Positions 43,132 to 50,690 of a DNA stretch of 64,000 nt are shown one piece after another. Source of the DNA: Gloeobacter morelensis MG652769 (lineage in GTDB: Bacteria; Cyanobacteriota; Cyanobacteriia; Gloeobacterales; Gloeobacteraceae). A program made the translations under genes and the position numbers. Location: contig NZ_CP063845.1 of NCBI RefSeq assembly GCF_021018745.1, positions 1,364,001-1,428,000 of the forward strand. Direction: 5' to 3'. Under the pieces are notes generated by a model. That model was not told where the DNA came from. It made no database searches and saw only the letters and a list, made by a program, of their open reading frames with translations. Position 1 is the first letter of the stretch, and each line of letters begins with the position of its first letter.

Positions 43132-43770
43132 ATGACGGTCGTAGAACTCGATTTCGCCGCTGTAGGCCACTCCCTTCCAGCCGATCACGGCTATGCCCTT
43201 TTCAGCGCATTAAGTGAAGTTGTCCCCAGCATCCACGAAGCCACCTGGCTCGGCATCCACACCCTTCCCGGCACCCGTGACGGCAAAGGCAATCTCACGC
43301 TGCCTCCGAAACCCAAGCTCTCCTTGCGCCTGCCCATGGAGTGGATCCCGACGGTCTACCCCCTGGCGGGCAAGAAAATCGTTGTGGGTAACCATCCGCT
43401 GCGGCTAGGCATCCCCCAGATCCGTATGCTCACTCCGGCCGAAACTCTCAGAGCGCGGCTAGTGACACTCAAGCTCGCGGGCTCCGAGGGCAAGATGGCG
43501 GAACCGATTTCTTTTTTGGAGGGCGTTCAGCGTCAACTGGAGGCGTTGAGTATCGGCGGCAAAGCCAGCCTCGAACCCGCTACCGACAGCAAGGGCCTCG
43601 ATTCCTACGCACGGCGGGTTCTGCGCATCAAGGGCACGGTTATCACCGGTTACGGTGTTTTGGTTTCCGGTCTAAACGATGAAGACTCGCTGAAGCTGCA
43701 GGCCGCCGGTATCGGTGGACGCCGTCGGATGGGCTGCGGCATTTTCGTGCCGGTGCGGGGGGGAGCATGA
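43132..43770 (+). CDS. cas6: CRISPR pre-crRNA endonuclease Cas6 (Cmx6-like, subtype I-MYXAN)
   Basis: 212 residues, RAMP fold. The C-terminal glycine-rich loop GIGGRRRMGCGIFVP (193-207) is characteristic. The N-terminal region (VGHSLPADHGYALFSALSEV, HEATWLGIHTLPG) is like the Cmx6/MYXAN form, which is shorter than common Cas6. It should cut the repeat RNA at the 3' side of its small hairpin (ACTCC-GGAA-GGAGT), leaving a handle of about 8 nt. Its TGA overlaps the cas3 ATG (ATGA). Confidence 0.9.
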   Translation: MTVVELDFAAVGHSLPADHGYALFSALSEVVPSIHEATWLGIHTLPGTRDGKGNLTLPPKPKLSLRLPMEWIPTVYPLAGKKIVVGNHPLRLGIPQIRMLTPAETLRARLVTLKLAGSEGKMAEPISFLEGVQRQLEALSIGGKASLEPATDSKGLDSYARRVLRIKGTVITGYGVLVSGLNDEDSLKLQAAGIGGRRRMGCGIFVPVRGGA

Positions 43771-46115
43771 GCGCTAATGCTGTAATGAACCAGCCTGCCC
43801 AACTGCTGGCAAAAAGCCGCAGATCGGGGCGGGAGCCTCTCACGCTTGAGCAGCACCTGCTTGATACCGAACTTGCTGCCCTGAAAATCTTTCGTCTGGA
43901 TGGCCGCTGGGGCAAAAACTGGTGTCGATTCTTCAAGATTCAGGACAACGAACAGCAGCAGCGGTTCTTGCTGCATCTGCGTCTCGCCGCTTTGTGGCAT
44001 GACATTGGCAAGGCCAACGAGGATTTTCTGAAGGCGGTGAGCAGTTCTAGCTTCTACCCGCAACTTTTGCGCCACGAACATCTCAGCGCTTTTATCCTGC
44101 ACACTCCGGAAGTACGCCGTTGGATGGGAAGCAATTTGGCTCTCAATCTGGAGGTGATCACCGCGGCGGTGCTCTCCCACCATCTCAAAGCCGAGCAGAA
44201 GGACGGCGACTGGACCTGGGGAAAGTTGCAGCGGCAAGGCTCACCAGTGCTGCGCCTTCACATGGAACACCCTGAAGTTCAGCGCATTCTCGAAAGGATT
44301 GCCGAAATCGCCGACCTATCGGCTCCTCCCACGCTCAGCCGCGCCAGTTGGTCAAACGATGGGTACTGGCAGCAGATCTGGAGAGCGGGAAAAGATGCAG
44401 CTACCGAATTCAGGCGTCAATTGCGCAAAGATAGCGAGCTGCAGAGCCTGCTCCTTGCCACCAAGGCGGGCTTAATCGCAGCCGATGCGGTCGCGTCGGG
44501 AGTCGTGCGCGTGGGGTGCGGTACTATCGAAGACTGGGTCAATCAGGTCGTACACGCCCGAGCACTCCAGCCTGAGGACATTGTCCGCGACATCCTCCAT
44601 CCCCGGGGTGAGCAGATTGCCAGAAGCAAAGGCAAGTTCGAGCTTCATCCCTTTCAAAAGCTGGCGGCATTGCGCGGTTCGCGTCTGTTGCTGCTGGCTG
44701 GTTGTGGAGTCGGCAAAACTCTAGCCGCATGGAAATGGACCGAAGAGCAAGCGCGCCTCCACCAGATTGGCCGGGTGATCTTTTTGTACCCGACACGGGG
44801 CACCGCCACCGAAGGGTTCAAAGATTACGTCGGCTGGGCTCCTGAGGCCGACGGAACATTGCTCACAGGCACTTCCGAATACGAACTCGAACAGATGCTC
44901 ACCAACCCAAGCGACGCCACCAAGGGCAAGAAGTTTCTTCCGGACGAGACTCAAGAACGCCTGTTTGCCCTGGGTTTTTGGCCGAAGCGCTACTTTAGCG
45001 CCACGGTGGACCAATTTCTCAGTTTCTTGGAGCACAGCTACTCGGGGGTATGCCTGCTACCGGCTCTGGCCGATAGCGCCGTAATCATCGACGAAGTCCA
45101 CAGCTTCGACCGGCAGATGTTTCGCAACTTGGTAAGTTTCCTGCAGCACTTTGAAGTGCCGGTGCTCTGTATGACCGCCACGCTGTCGAAGTCTCGCCGG
45201 GAAGAACTGCGCAGCCTTGGGCTGCAGGTGTTCCCGGATGGGGAAGACCGCAAGGCTCTCGAAGACTTGAACCGCAAGGAGGAGCACCTTCGCTACCGCA
45301 TCGAGCGCCACACTGGCGAGCCAGTTGCCCTCCAGGAAGCCCAAGCTGCCTATCGTGCGGGGCAGCGCGTCCTATGGGTAGTCAACACGGTCGATCGTTG
45401 CCAGAGACTTGCAAAACAACTGTCGGACGATTTGGGGATCGATGTGCTCACCTACCACAGCCGCTTTACGCTGCAGGATCGCCAGAAACGTCATGCCGCA
45501 GTCGTCGGCGCATTCAAGCAGATAGAAGAGCGAGCAATCGCCGTCACCACGCAAGTGTGTGAAATGAGTCTCGACCTCGACGCCGACATGCTCATCAGTG
45601 AACTGGCCCCGATCCCCGCCCTGGTACAGCGCGCCGGGCGGGCAAACCGCCACCTGGCACGCGGTGATCATTTTCTGGCGCGCATTCTGGTGTACGCACC
45701 GGAAGGGCACCGACCTTACACGCACAAGGATCTCGAGGACACCCGCCGCTTCCTCAACGATTTGGGGACTGCTCCTGTGAGCCAGCTGCGCATGGCGGAA
45801 CTGCTGGAAAAATATGGTCCAGAGGAAGCGCAGGCCGATGGCAGTTCCCGCTTTGTGGAGAGTGGATACTACGCGGTGCCGGGTTCGTTCCGCGACGAGG
45901 ACGACTTCACACTGCCGTGTGTGTTGAGCACCGATCTCGACTGCGAAGCACTGCAATCTTCCCGAAAGCGAGTTGGTTATCTGCTCAACGTTCCGAAGAA
46001 ATTTGCCGTGCTAGACGGGCCGCGCCCGAACTGGCTGCCAAAGTACATCGGCATTGCCGACGGCGGCAGGTACAGTGCCCAGCGCGGATTTCGTACCGAT
46101 GACAGGAGCTCGTGA
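43767..46115 (+). CDS. cas3: CRISPR-associated nuclease/helicase Cas3 with HD domain
   Basis: 782 residues. The N-terminal HD nuclease has H30, ALWHDIGKAN (H78, D79), LRHEHLSAF and LSHHLKAEQ. The SF2 helicase has Walker A LLAGCGVGKTLAAW (P-loop about 311-318), DEVH box with D442 in VIIDEVHSFD, LCMTATLSK and the late QVCEMSLDLDADMLISE / LVQRAGRANRH. It degrades target DNA after recruitment by Cascade. All key residues are present, so interference looks intact. Overlaps cas6 by 4 nt; cas8 starts 3 nt after. Confidence 0.93.
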   Translation: MSANAVMNQPAQLLAKSRRSGREPLTLEQHLLDTELAALKIFRLDGRWGKNWCRFFKIQDNEQQQRFLLHLRLAALWHDIGKANEDFLKAVSSSSFYPQLLRHEHLSAFILHTPEVRRWMGSNLALNLEVITAAVLSHHLKAEQKDGDWTWGKLQRQGSPVLRLHMEHPEVQRILERIAEIADLSAPPTLSRASWSNDGYWQQIWRAGKDAATEFRRQLRKDSELQSLLLATKAGLIAADAVASGVVRVGCGTIEDWVNQVVHARALQPEDIVRDILHPRGEQIARSKGKFELHPFQKLAALRGSRLLLLAGCGVGKTLAAWKWTEEQARLHQIGRVIFLYPTRGTATEGFKDYVGWAPEADGTLLTGTSEYELEQMLTNPSDATKGKKFLPDETQERLFALGFWPKRYFSATVDQFLSFLEHSYSGVCLLPALADSAVIIDEVHSFDRQMFRNLVSFLQHFEVPVLCMTATLSKSRREELRSLGLQVFPDGEDRKALEDLNRKEEHLRYRIERHTGEPVALQEAQAAYRAGQRVLWVVNTVDRCQRLAKQLSDDLGIDVLTYHSRFTLQDRQKRHAAVVGAFKQIEERAIAVTTQVCEMSLDLDADMLISELAPIPALVQRAGRANRHLARGDHFLARILVYAPEGHRPYTHKDLEDTRRFLNDLGTAPVSQLRMAELLEKYGPEEAQADGSSRFVESGYYAVPGSFRDEDDFTLPCVLSTDLDCEALQSSRKRVGYLLNVPKKFAVLDGPRPNWLPKYIGIADGGRYSAQRGFRTDDRSS

Positions 46116-46118
46116 ACC

Positions 46119-47795
46119 ATGGCAAAGAAAAAAACGGCGCAGACCGTGGATGTGCTGCACCTCGATTACCGGTTGGTTGAGTTGCCTTCCTCCCAGCACC
46201 GGGCCGGTCTGGCGGGGTTGGTGCTGATGCTCAACTGGCTCAAGCAACAGGGCAAGATCCGGGGAGTGTGCGAACTGACGGCCCTTGACGAATATGGTGC
46301 GAGCGTCCGGCTCGATTGCCTTGGCCTCGAAGCGCTCTTGGACGAGGTGTACGGAGCGAGCCGGGAAATTCAGGAGCGGACCCAGCCATTCAAGAACAAA
46401 AACAAAGAGATCGTGCCGCCTCTAGAGGAACGGGAGGTGAGCGTGACCGATCCTAGTAACGGCAAGGCCAAGCTCAAAAAAGTCTACCTGTATCCGGTGG
46501 TGGTTCCGCGCGGGTCGTTTCTGGCCGAACTGGACCCAACCAGCGACGGCAACCAGGGCCTGTGGATCAAACTTTGGCGGGATATGATTTGGGCCATTTT
46601 GCGAGGTGTTCCGGCGACCAGGGCACCTTTTGAAGCCCGTGCCGAAGGAAAGCCCGCCGACGACGCCCGCAAACTCTGGGAGCAACTAGTACAACCGGCA
46701 GAATTTACCGTTGATTTGCCGAGCACCTACTTTCTGGGAGCACAGGCCGCCAATGCCGATAACGTGCCCTTCTTTGACCGGGCACGCCTTCAGTTTCTGT
46801 TGCATTTCTGGCCGTTTTCCGCGCAGGTTTATGTTCCAGCCATTCTGGACAACGAGGGCAAACGGCAATTTGTAGGGTACGCCCTGGCGATTCCCGACGT
46901 TTGCCGGCTTGAAACTTTTTGTGAGGAGTTACCCTCTCTGCTGCGCGAGCGAAAAGGCGAGAAGTCCGGATATCGGCCCCGCGAAGCGGTGGTCTGTGTC
47001 GCCGTCGAGAGCGCCCTGGATGTTTGCCGCCGCTTGCGCGAGCGTCTCACCCAGATCGAGGGAGGCGGTTCCACTCGCGATCTGGTGATGGGCATCGACG
47101 TGCTGCATTTGGAGAAACAAGGCAACAGCGTCCGTTTGCTGGGCAGCACCCGGCTGGAACCGGAGGCGCAGATGGTAGATACCTACGCCCAACTGCGCGA
47201 TGTCCTCTGGAACGATCTCTTTCGGCGCCAGCAATTGCTCAATCTCGTCCAGCACCAACCCCGGTTTGCCGGATTCGATGCGCTACTCTCAACACTACCC
47301 ATCGAACAAACCTTCGGATCCAACACCTTCCGCCACGACGCCCGCCAATCCTTCAAATACGAGACCGACATGAACGAAGATACGTTGACAGAAGCGATCG
47401 AAACCATCCCCATTGAAGAAAACACCGAAGCTGTAAAGCAGCCTCTGAGTGAAGAAGAGCTGCTCTACCGATTGGTGCAGAGTTACCTGCTTGGCAAGCT
47501 GCAGAGCAAGTACCGTATGAAGTGGGACAAAGACCGCAAGCTACCTGTTCAAGGCAGCAATCCCATTTCTTTGGACGAATACCGCAAGGCCAAGGAGAAG
47601 ATCGCAAAAGACGCCTTTCTTGCAATTCGTAGCCGCACCGATCGTGAAGCTTTTATCGAATACTTTGTTGCGACCCTGTGCTCGGTGCCGCAGCGCTTTG
47701 GCCAGCAGTATTTTGTTGGCCTGGCCCGCGCCCTGGACCAGGAAACAGACCGTATTCGCACGCTGACAATGCTCGCCCTTTCTGCCCAAAGCTAA
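46119..47795 (+). CDS. cas8: CRISPR-associated Cascade large subunit Cmx8 (Cas8, subtype I-MYXAN)
   Basis: 558 residues. The start VLHLDYRLVELPSSQHRAGLAGLVLML (in parts LVELPSSQHRAGLAG) is the typical Cmx8 opening. It should recognise the PAM and hold the non-target strand in Cascade. Around residues 418-445 an acidic linker separates a C-terminal helical part of about 140 residues, the size of a Cas11 small subunit. No separate cas11 gene exists in the locus. Gene order cas6-cas3-cas8-cas7-cas5 fits I-MYXAN (DevTRS-like). Confidence 0.85.
   Translation: MAKKKTAQTVDVLHLDYRLVELPSSQHRAGLAGLVLMLNWLKQQGKIRGVCELTALDEYGASVRLDCLGLEALLDEVYGASREIQERTQPFKNKNKEIVPPLEEREVSVTDPSNGKAKLKKVYLYPVVVPRGSFLAELDPTSDGNQGLWIKLWRDMIWAILRGVPATRAPFEARAEGKPADDARKLWEQLVQPAEFTVDLPSTYFLGAQAANADNVPFFDRARLQFLLHFWPFSAQVYVPAILDNEGKRQFVGYALAIPDVCRLETFCEELPSLLRERKGEKSGYRPREAVVCVAVESALDVCRRLRERLTQIEGGGSTRDLVMGIDVLHLEKQGNSVRLLGSTRLEPEAQMVDTYAQLRDVLWNDLFRRQQLLNLVQHQPRFAGFDALLSTLPIEQTFGSNTFRHDARQSFKYETDMNEDTLTEAIETIPIEENTEAVKQPLSEEELLYRLVQSYLLGKLQSKYRMKWDKDRKLPVQGSNPISLDEYRKAKEKIAKDAFLAIRSRTDREAFIEYFVATLCSVPQRFGQQYFVGLARALDQETDRIRTLTMLALSAQS
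47370..47795 (+). CDS. Possible internal translation product: Cas11 small subunit within cas8
   Basis: An in-frame ATG at 47370 (Met418 of Cas8) would give 141 residues, the right size for Cas11. The stretch before it is unstructured or acidic, and the rest is mostly helical (ELLYRLVQSYLLGKLQSKYR, DEYRKAKEKIAKDAFLAI). Several type I systems without a cas11 gene make it from such internal starts. The Shine-Dalgarno here is weak (GAG 8 nt upstream), so this is a hypothesis. Confidence 0.35.
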   Translation: MNEDTLTEAIETIPIEENTEAVKQPLSEEELLYRLVQSYLLGKLQSKYRMKWDKDRKLPVQGSNPISLDEYRKAKEKIAKDAFLAIRSRTDREAFIEYFVATLCSVPQRFGQQYFVGLARALDQETDRIRTLTMLALSAQS

Positions 47796-47820
47796 ATTAC
47801 CAACAAACCTGAGGAACATC

Positions 47821-48720
47821 ATGAAGAATCTGTTCGCCACCGTCCTGACCTATGCCGCTCCCAGTTCCAATTACCGCGGCGAGAGCGAGGAGAACCGCAC
47901 CGTTTTGCAAAAGATTGCCAAGCAGGGAAAAGAGTACACCGTCATCAGCCCGGAATCGATGCGCAATGCCCTGCGCGAGATGCTGGCTGCAGGCGGTCTG
48001 CCTTGCAACCGTCGCCGCCTGCATGATCAGGACCAGCTCGCTGTTGAGTTCCAAGAGTTTCCGAATGCAACTAAATTTGCTGATGACTTTCTTTTTGGTT
48101 TCATGGTCGCCGACAACGACGCCATCAAAAAGAACAAACTGCTTCCCGCCAAGCGCGACAGTGTGCTGCGGATGAATCTGGCGGTGGCACTAGTCCCCTA
48201 CCGCTTCGACGCCACCTTTCACCAGTCGCCGCTCAACGCCGGAAAGAGTCCCTGGAAGAACGCTTCGACCTCGGCCCTGCTGCACCGGGAAATTGCGCAC
48301 ACGGCCTACCAGTACCCATTTGCACTTTCGCATACTGACTGCAGCCAGGGTCAAGGTTCCGAGTGGACGCTGAAACTGCTGGAGGCTATCGGACAGTTGA
48401 ACGATGTGGCCGGCGGACACGCCCGCAGCTATTACGAGATGGCACCGCGCAGCATTGTCGTGCGCCTTACCAACAGTCTGGTGGCTGGGTACGATACTTA
48501 CGGTTTTGACGACAAAGGCGGGTTTGCGGAGTTGCAGCGCATTCATCCTGACGATCTGCCCGGTGGGGAATTCTGGCTTGGCGGGGAAATCGTCCGCAAT
48601 CTGGACACAGCGCAGCGCGAGCGACTTGTCGCTCAGGGCGTGCATCTGTACGAAAATCCGCAGCGGCTGTTGCGCGATGTGGGACATGCCTTTCTGGGCA
48701 CCGAGGTAGCAGTTCGATGA
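47821..48720 (+). CDS. cas7: CRISPR-associated backbone protein Cas7 (DevR-like)
   Basis: 299 residues, Cas7/DevR family of RAMP proteins. Signatures: NLFATVLTYAAPSSNYRGES at the N-terminus, KQGKEYTVISPESMRNALRE, FADDFLFGFMV and AGGHARSYYEMAPRSIVVRLT (quoted in part). Six or so copies should coat the crRNA in Cascade. ATG at 47821 has GAGGAA upstream. The TGA overlaps the cas5 ATG by 4 nt. Confidence 0.9.
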   Translation: MKNLFATVLTYAAPSSNYRGESEENRTVLQKIAKQGKEYTVISPESMRNALREMLAAGGLPCNRRRLHDQDQLAVEFQEFPNATKFADDFLFGFMVADNDAIKKNKLLPAKRDSVLRMNLAVALVPYRFDATFHQSPLNAGKSPWKNASTSALLHREIAHTAYQYPFALSHTDCSQGQGSEWTLKLLEAIGQLNDVAGGHARSYYEMAPRSIVVRLTNSLVAGYDTYGFDDKGGFAELQRIHPDDLPGGEFWLGGEIVRNLDTAQRERLVAQGVHLYENPQRLLRDVGHAFLGTEVAVR

Positions 48721-49424
48721 AGACACTCTGGTTGCATGTGCGTGCTCCTTTTGCTGCCTTTCGAGCTTTTCAAGCGGGTGTGTATCGCTCGACGGCTCCG
48801 ATTATTCCCCCTTCGGCCGCCTATGGTCTGATACTCAACCTGGCCGGCATCGAGATGCGCCTGCCCACGGCCGGCCCGACCACCCTTATCCGCTCCGGTT
48901 TGCCAGCGCTACGCCTTGCCATCGGTGCGCACACTTCCGGTGAAGTCTGCTCGCTCTATCAGCAGCTGCACGGATACCCGGTGGGGGCGTCGGGCAAAGA
49001 ACTGGCACTTCGCACCCGCGGAGCAAAGTACTGGATTGCACCGGTGCGCAGGGAGTTGCTGGTCGGGCTGGACGTAGTACTGGGTGTGCAGAGCCCGGAC
49101 AGCACACTGCTGGAGCGGGTGGGACGCGGCCTGCGGGGCGAGTTGGAAGAAGTTCGCTACGGCCTGCCATTTGCAGGAGACAACAATTTCCTGTTTGATC
49201 GCATCGACATCCTGGCTGAGCCACCGGCAGTTCATTGGTACACCCGGCTTGGTCGGGACGACCCACCGCGCCGCGGCTCGTGCCGGTTGAGTGTGGCCAT
49301 CGACCGGGCAGACAACAGCCGCACCGTCAATCTGTTGTATGCGCCCGCATCCGAACCGACCCGAGAACCACCTGATCAGGCATGGACGTGGGCTCCCGTC
49401 GTTCCTGCTAACTTTGAGAGATAA
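48717..49424 (+). CDS. cas5: CRISPR-associated protein Cas5 (DevS-like)
   Basis: 235 residues. The N-terminal RAMP segment WLHVRAPFAAFRAFQAGVYRS, quoted in part, with STAPIIPPSAAYGLILNLAG matches the Cas5/DevS signature; ELLVGLDVVLGVQS and YGLPFAGDNNFLFDRI follow. It caps the crRNA 5' handle and contacts Cas8. It is the last gene of the interference block, before two inserted Uma2 genes. Confidence 0.88.
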   Translation: MKTLWLHVRAPFAAFRAFQAGVYRSTAPIIPPSAAYGLILNLAGIEMRLPTAGPTTLIRSGLPALRLAIGAHTSGEVCSLYQQLHGYPVGASGKELALRTRGAKYWIAPVRRELLVGLDVVLGVQSPDSTLLERVGRGLRGELEEVRYGLPFAGDNNFLFDRIDILAEPPAVHWYTRLGRDDPPRRGSCRLSVAIDRADNSRTVNLLYAPASEPTREPPDQAWTWAPVVPANFER

Positions 49425-49439
49425 GCCCTGGAGCGTGCG

Positions 49440-50006
49440 ATGAACCGAATTTCAGACCAGCGGCTCACACTTGAAGCATTCTTCGAACTACCGGACGAGG
49501 GGGTATCCCTTGAACTGGTCAACGGCCGAGCGATCCCGAAGATGTCTCCGAAACTTTTCCATGCTGCATTGCAGGCCACTTTGCTAATGCTGCTGCGCGC
49601 GTGGGGAAGATCTCGGGGCCGGGCACTGCCCGAGTGGGCCGTCGTGCTCAGGCGTCACGATGAAGATTGGGTACCGGTTCCCGACCTACTCTACGTATCT
49701 TACGAGCGGCTGCCCCGGCAGTGGCGACGCAACGAGGCGTGTCCGGTGGCGCCTGAATTGGTGGTGGAAATCATCTCACCCGGTCAGACTTTCGGGCTGC
49801 TTACGGGCAAGGCTGGAGACTACCTGACCGCCGGGGTGCTGCGGGTGTGGGTGATCGATAGCGAAGCGCTGACGATCACGGTCTTCTATCCTGATCGTCC
49901 TCCCGCCACCTTCAGGGAGAACGACGAGATGATGGACGAACTGTTCGCGGGCTTTCGGCTTACTCCCGAACAACTATTCACCGAAGCCGATCTCATCGAG
50001 CAGTAG
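49440..50006 (+). CDS. Uma2 family endonuclease-like protein inside the cas operon
   Basis: 188 residues. LTLEAFFELPDEGVSLELVN, PVPDLLYVSYERLP, APELVVEIISPGQTFGLLTGK and VLRVWVIDSEA show a complete Uma2 core with the E of VVEIISP. It starts 15 bp after cas5 and is co-directional, so it is probably co-transcribed with the cas genes. It is a paralogue of the next gene and of the deleted copy at 38862. A CRISPR role is unproven. Confidence 0.83.
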   Translation: MNRISDQRLTLEAFFELPDEGVSLELVNGRAIPKMSPKLFHAALQATLLMLLRAWGRSRGRALPEWAVVLRRHDEDWVPVPDLLYVSYERLPRQWRRNEACPVAPELVVEIISPGQTFGLLTGKAGDYLTAGVLRVWVIDSEALTITVFYPDRPPATFRENDEMMDELFAGFRLTPEQLFTEADLIEQ

Positions 50007-50022
50007 CGAGGACAAGTGGACG

Positions 50023-50586
50023 ATGGTCAACACTTCAAAGCAACTGACGGTCACCGAATTCCTCGCTTTGCCGGAGGGAGACGAAAACTTTGAACTGGTA
50101 GACGGACAGGCGGTACCTAAGTTGGCTCCGAAATTTCTTCATTCGCGCACCCAGGTTGCTTTAGTGCTGGTTTTAGAAGAATGGAGCGGCGAGCGGGGTT
50201 GGGTTGGGCCGGAGTGGGCCATCCTACTCAAGCGGCGTGGTCGCGACTGGGTACCCCTGCCCGACATCACATTCGTTTCGCACGAGCGCCTCCCAGGGGC
50301 TTTGACCGAGGACGGTCCCTGTCCTGTGCCGCCGGAATTGGCGGTTGAGGTCATTTCGCCCGACCAAACCTTTGGCGAATTGACGGCAAAGGCCACCGAC
50401 TACCTGGCGGCCGGCATCGATCGCGTCTGGATTGTCGATCCGCGCGCACGCTCGATCACGATCTTCTTGCCCGATCGCGCCCCACTCACGCTCGCCGGTG
50501 AAGAAACGTTTGACGACCCGCTCTTGCCCGGTCTGGCGCTTTCGCCCGCCGCTCTTTTTGACCGGGCGCGGCTTCCGGGCCGCTGA
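50023..50586 (+). CDS. Uma2 family endonuclease-like protein inside the cas operon
   Basis: 187 residues, about the same layout as its neighbour: LTVTEFLALPEGDENFELVD, PLPDITFVSHERLPG, PPELAVEVISPDQTFGELTAK, IDRVWIVDPRA. It most resembles the deleted copy at 38862 in its first half. It starts 16 bp after the previous gene and stops about 100 bp before cas4-cas1, splitting the interference and adaptation blocks. Confidence 0.83.
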   Translation: MVNTSKQLTVTEFLALPEGDENFELVDGQAVPKLAPKFLHSRTQVALVLVLEEWSGERGWVGPEWAILLKRRGRDWVPLPDITFVSHERLPGALTEDGPCPVPPELAVEVISPDQTFGELTAKATDYLAAGIDRVWIVDPRARSITIFLPDRAPLTLAGEETFDDPLLPGLALSPAALFDRARLPGR

Positions 50587-50614
50587 AGTTTCGCACCTTG
50601 AAAACTGCATAAAG

Positions 50615-50650
50615 ACCACCAAGCCAGTGACGCCAGTCGGCGATCCGGGG
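50615..50650. repeat. Lone degenerate CRISPR-repeat-like sequence upstream of cas4-cas1
   Basis: CAGTGACGCC-AGTC-GGCGAT (50625-50644) matches CAGTGACTCC-GGAA-GGAGTT of the array repeat with the same compensating stem change seen in the mini-CRISPR upstream of cas6. 19 of 36 positions match. No partner repeat at spacer distance was found, so it may be a relic or a processing or regulatory site. Confidence 0.4.
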
Positions 50651-50690
50651 AATCCCCCCGGTGCCCCCCTTCCTACCAAGAGGTCTATTC

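Noticed and set aside
42891-43217. 108-codon ORF before cas6
   Set aside because: Overlaps the cas6 start in another frame, has no recognisable content and lacks a good ribosome site.
50585-50614. Second half of a mini-CRISPR before cas4-cas1
   Set aside because: GAAGTTTCGCAC resembles the repeat end at 9 of 12 positions, but it would leave only an 18-nt spacer, too short to support a crRNA.
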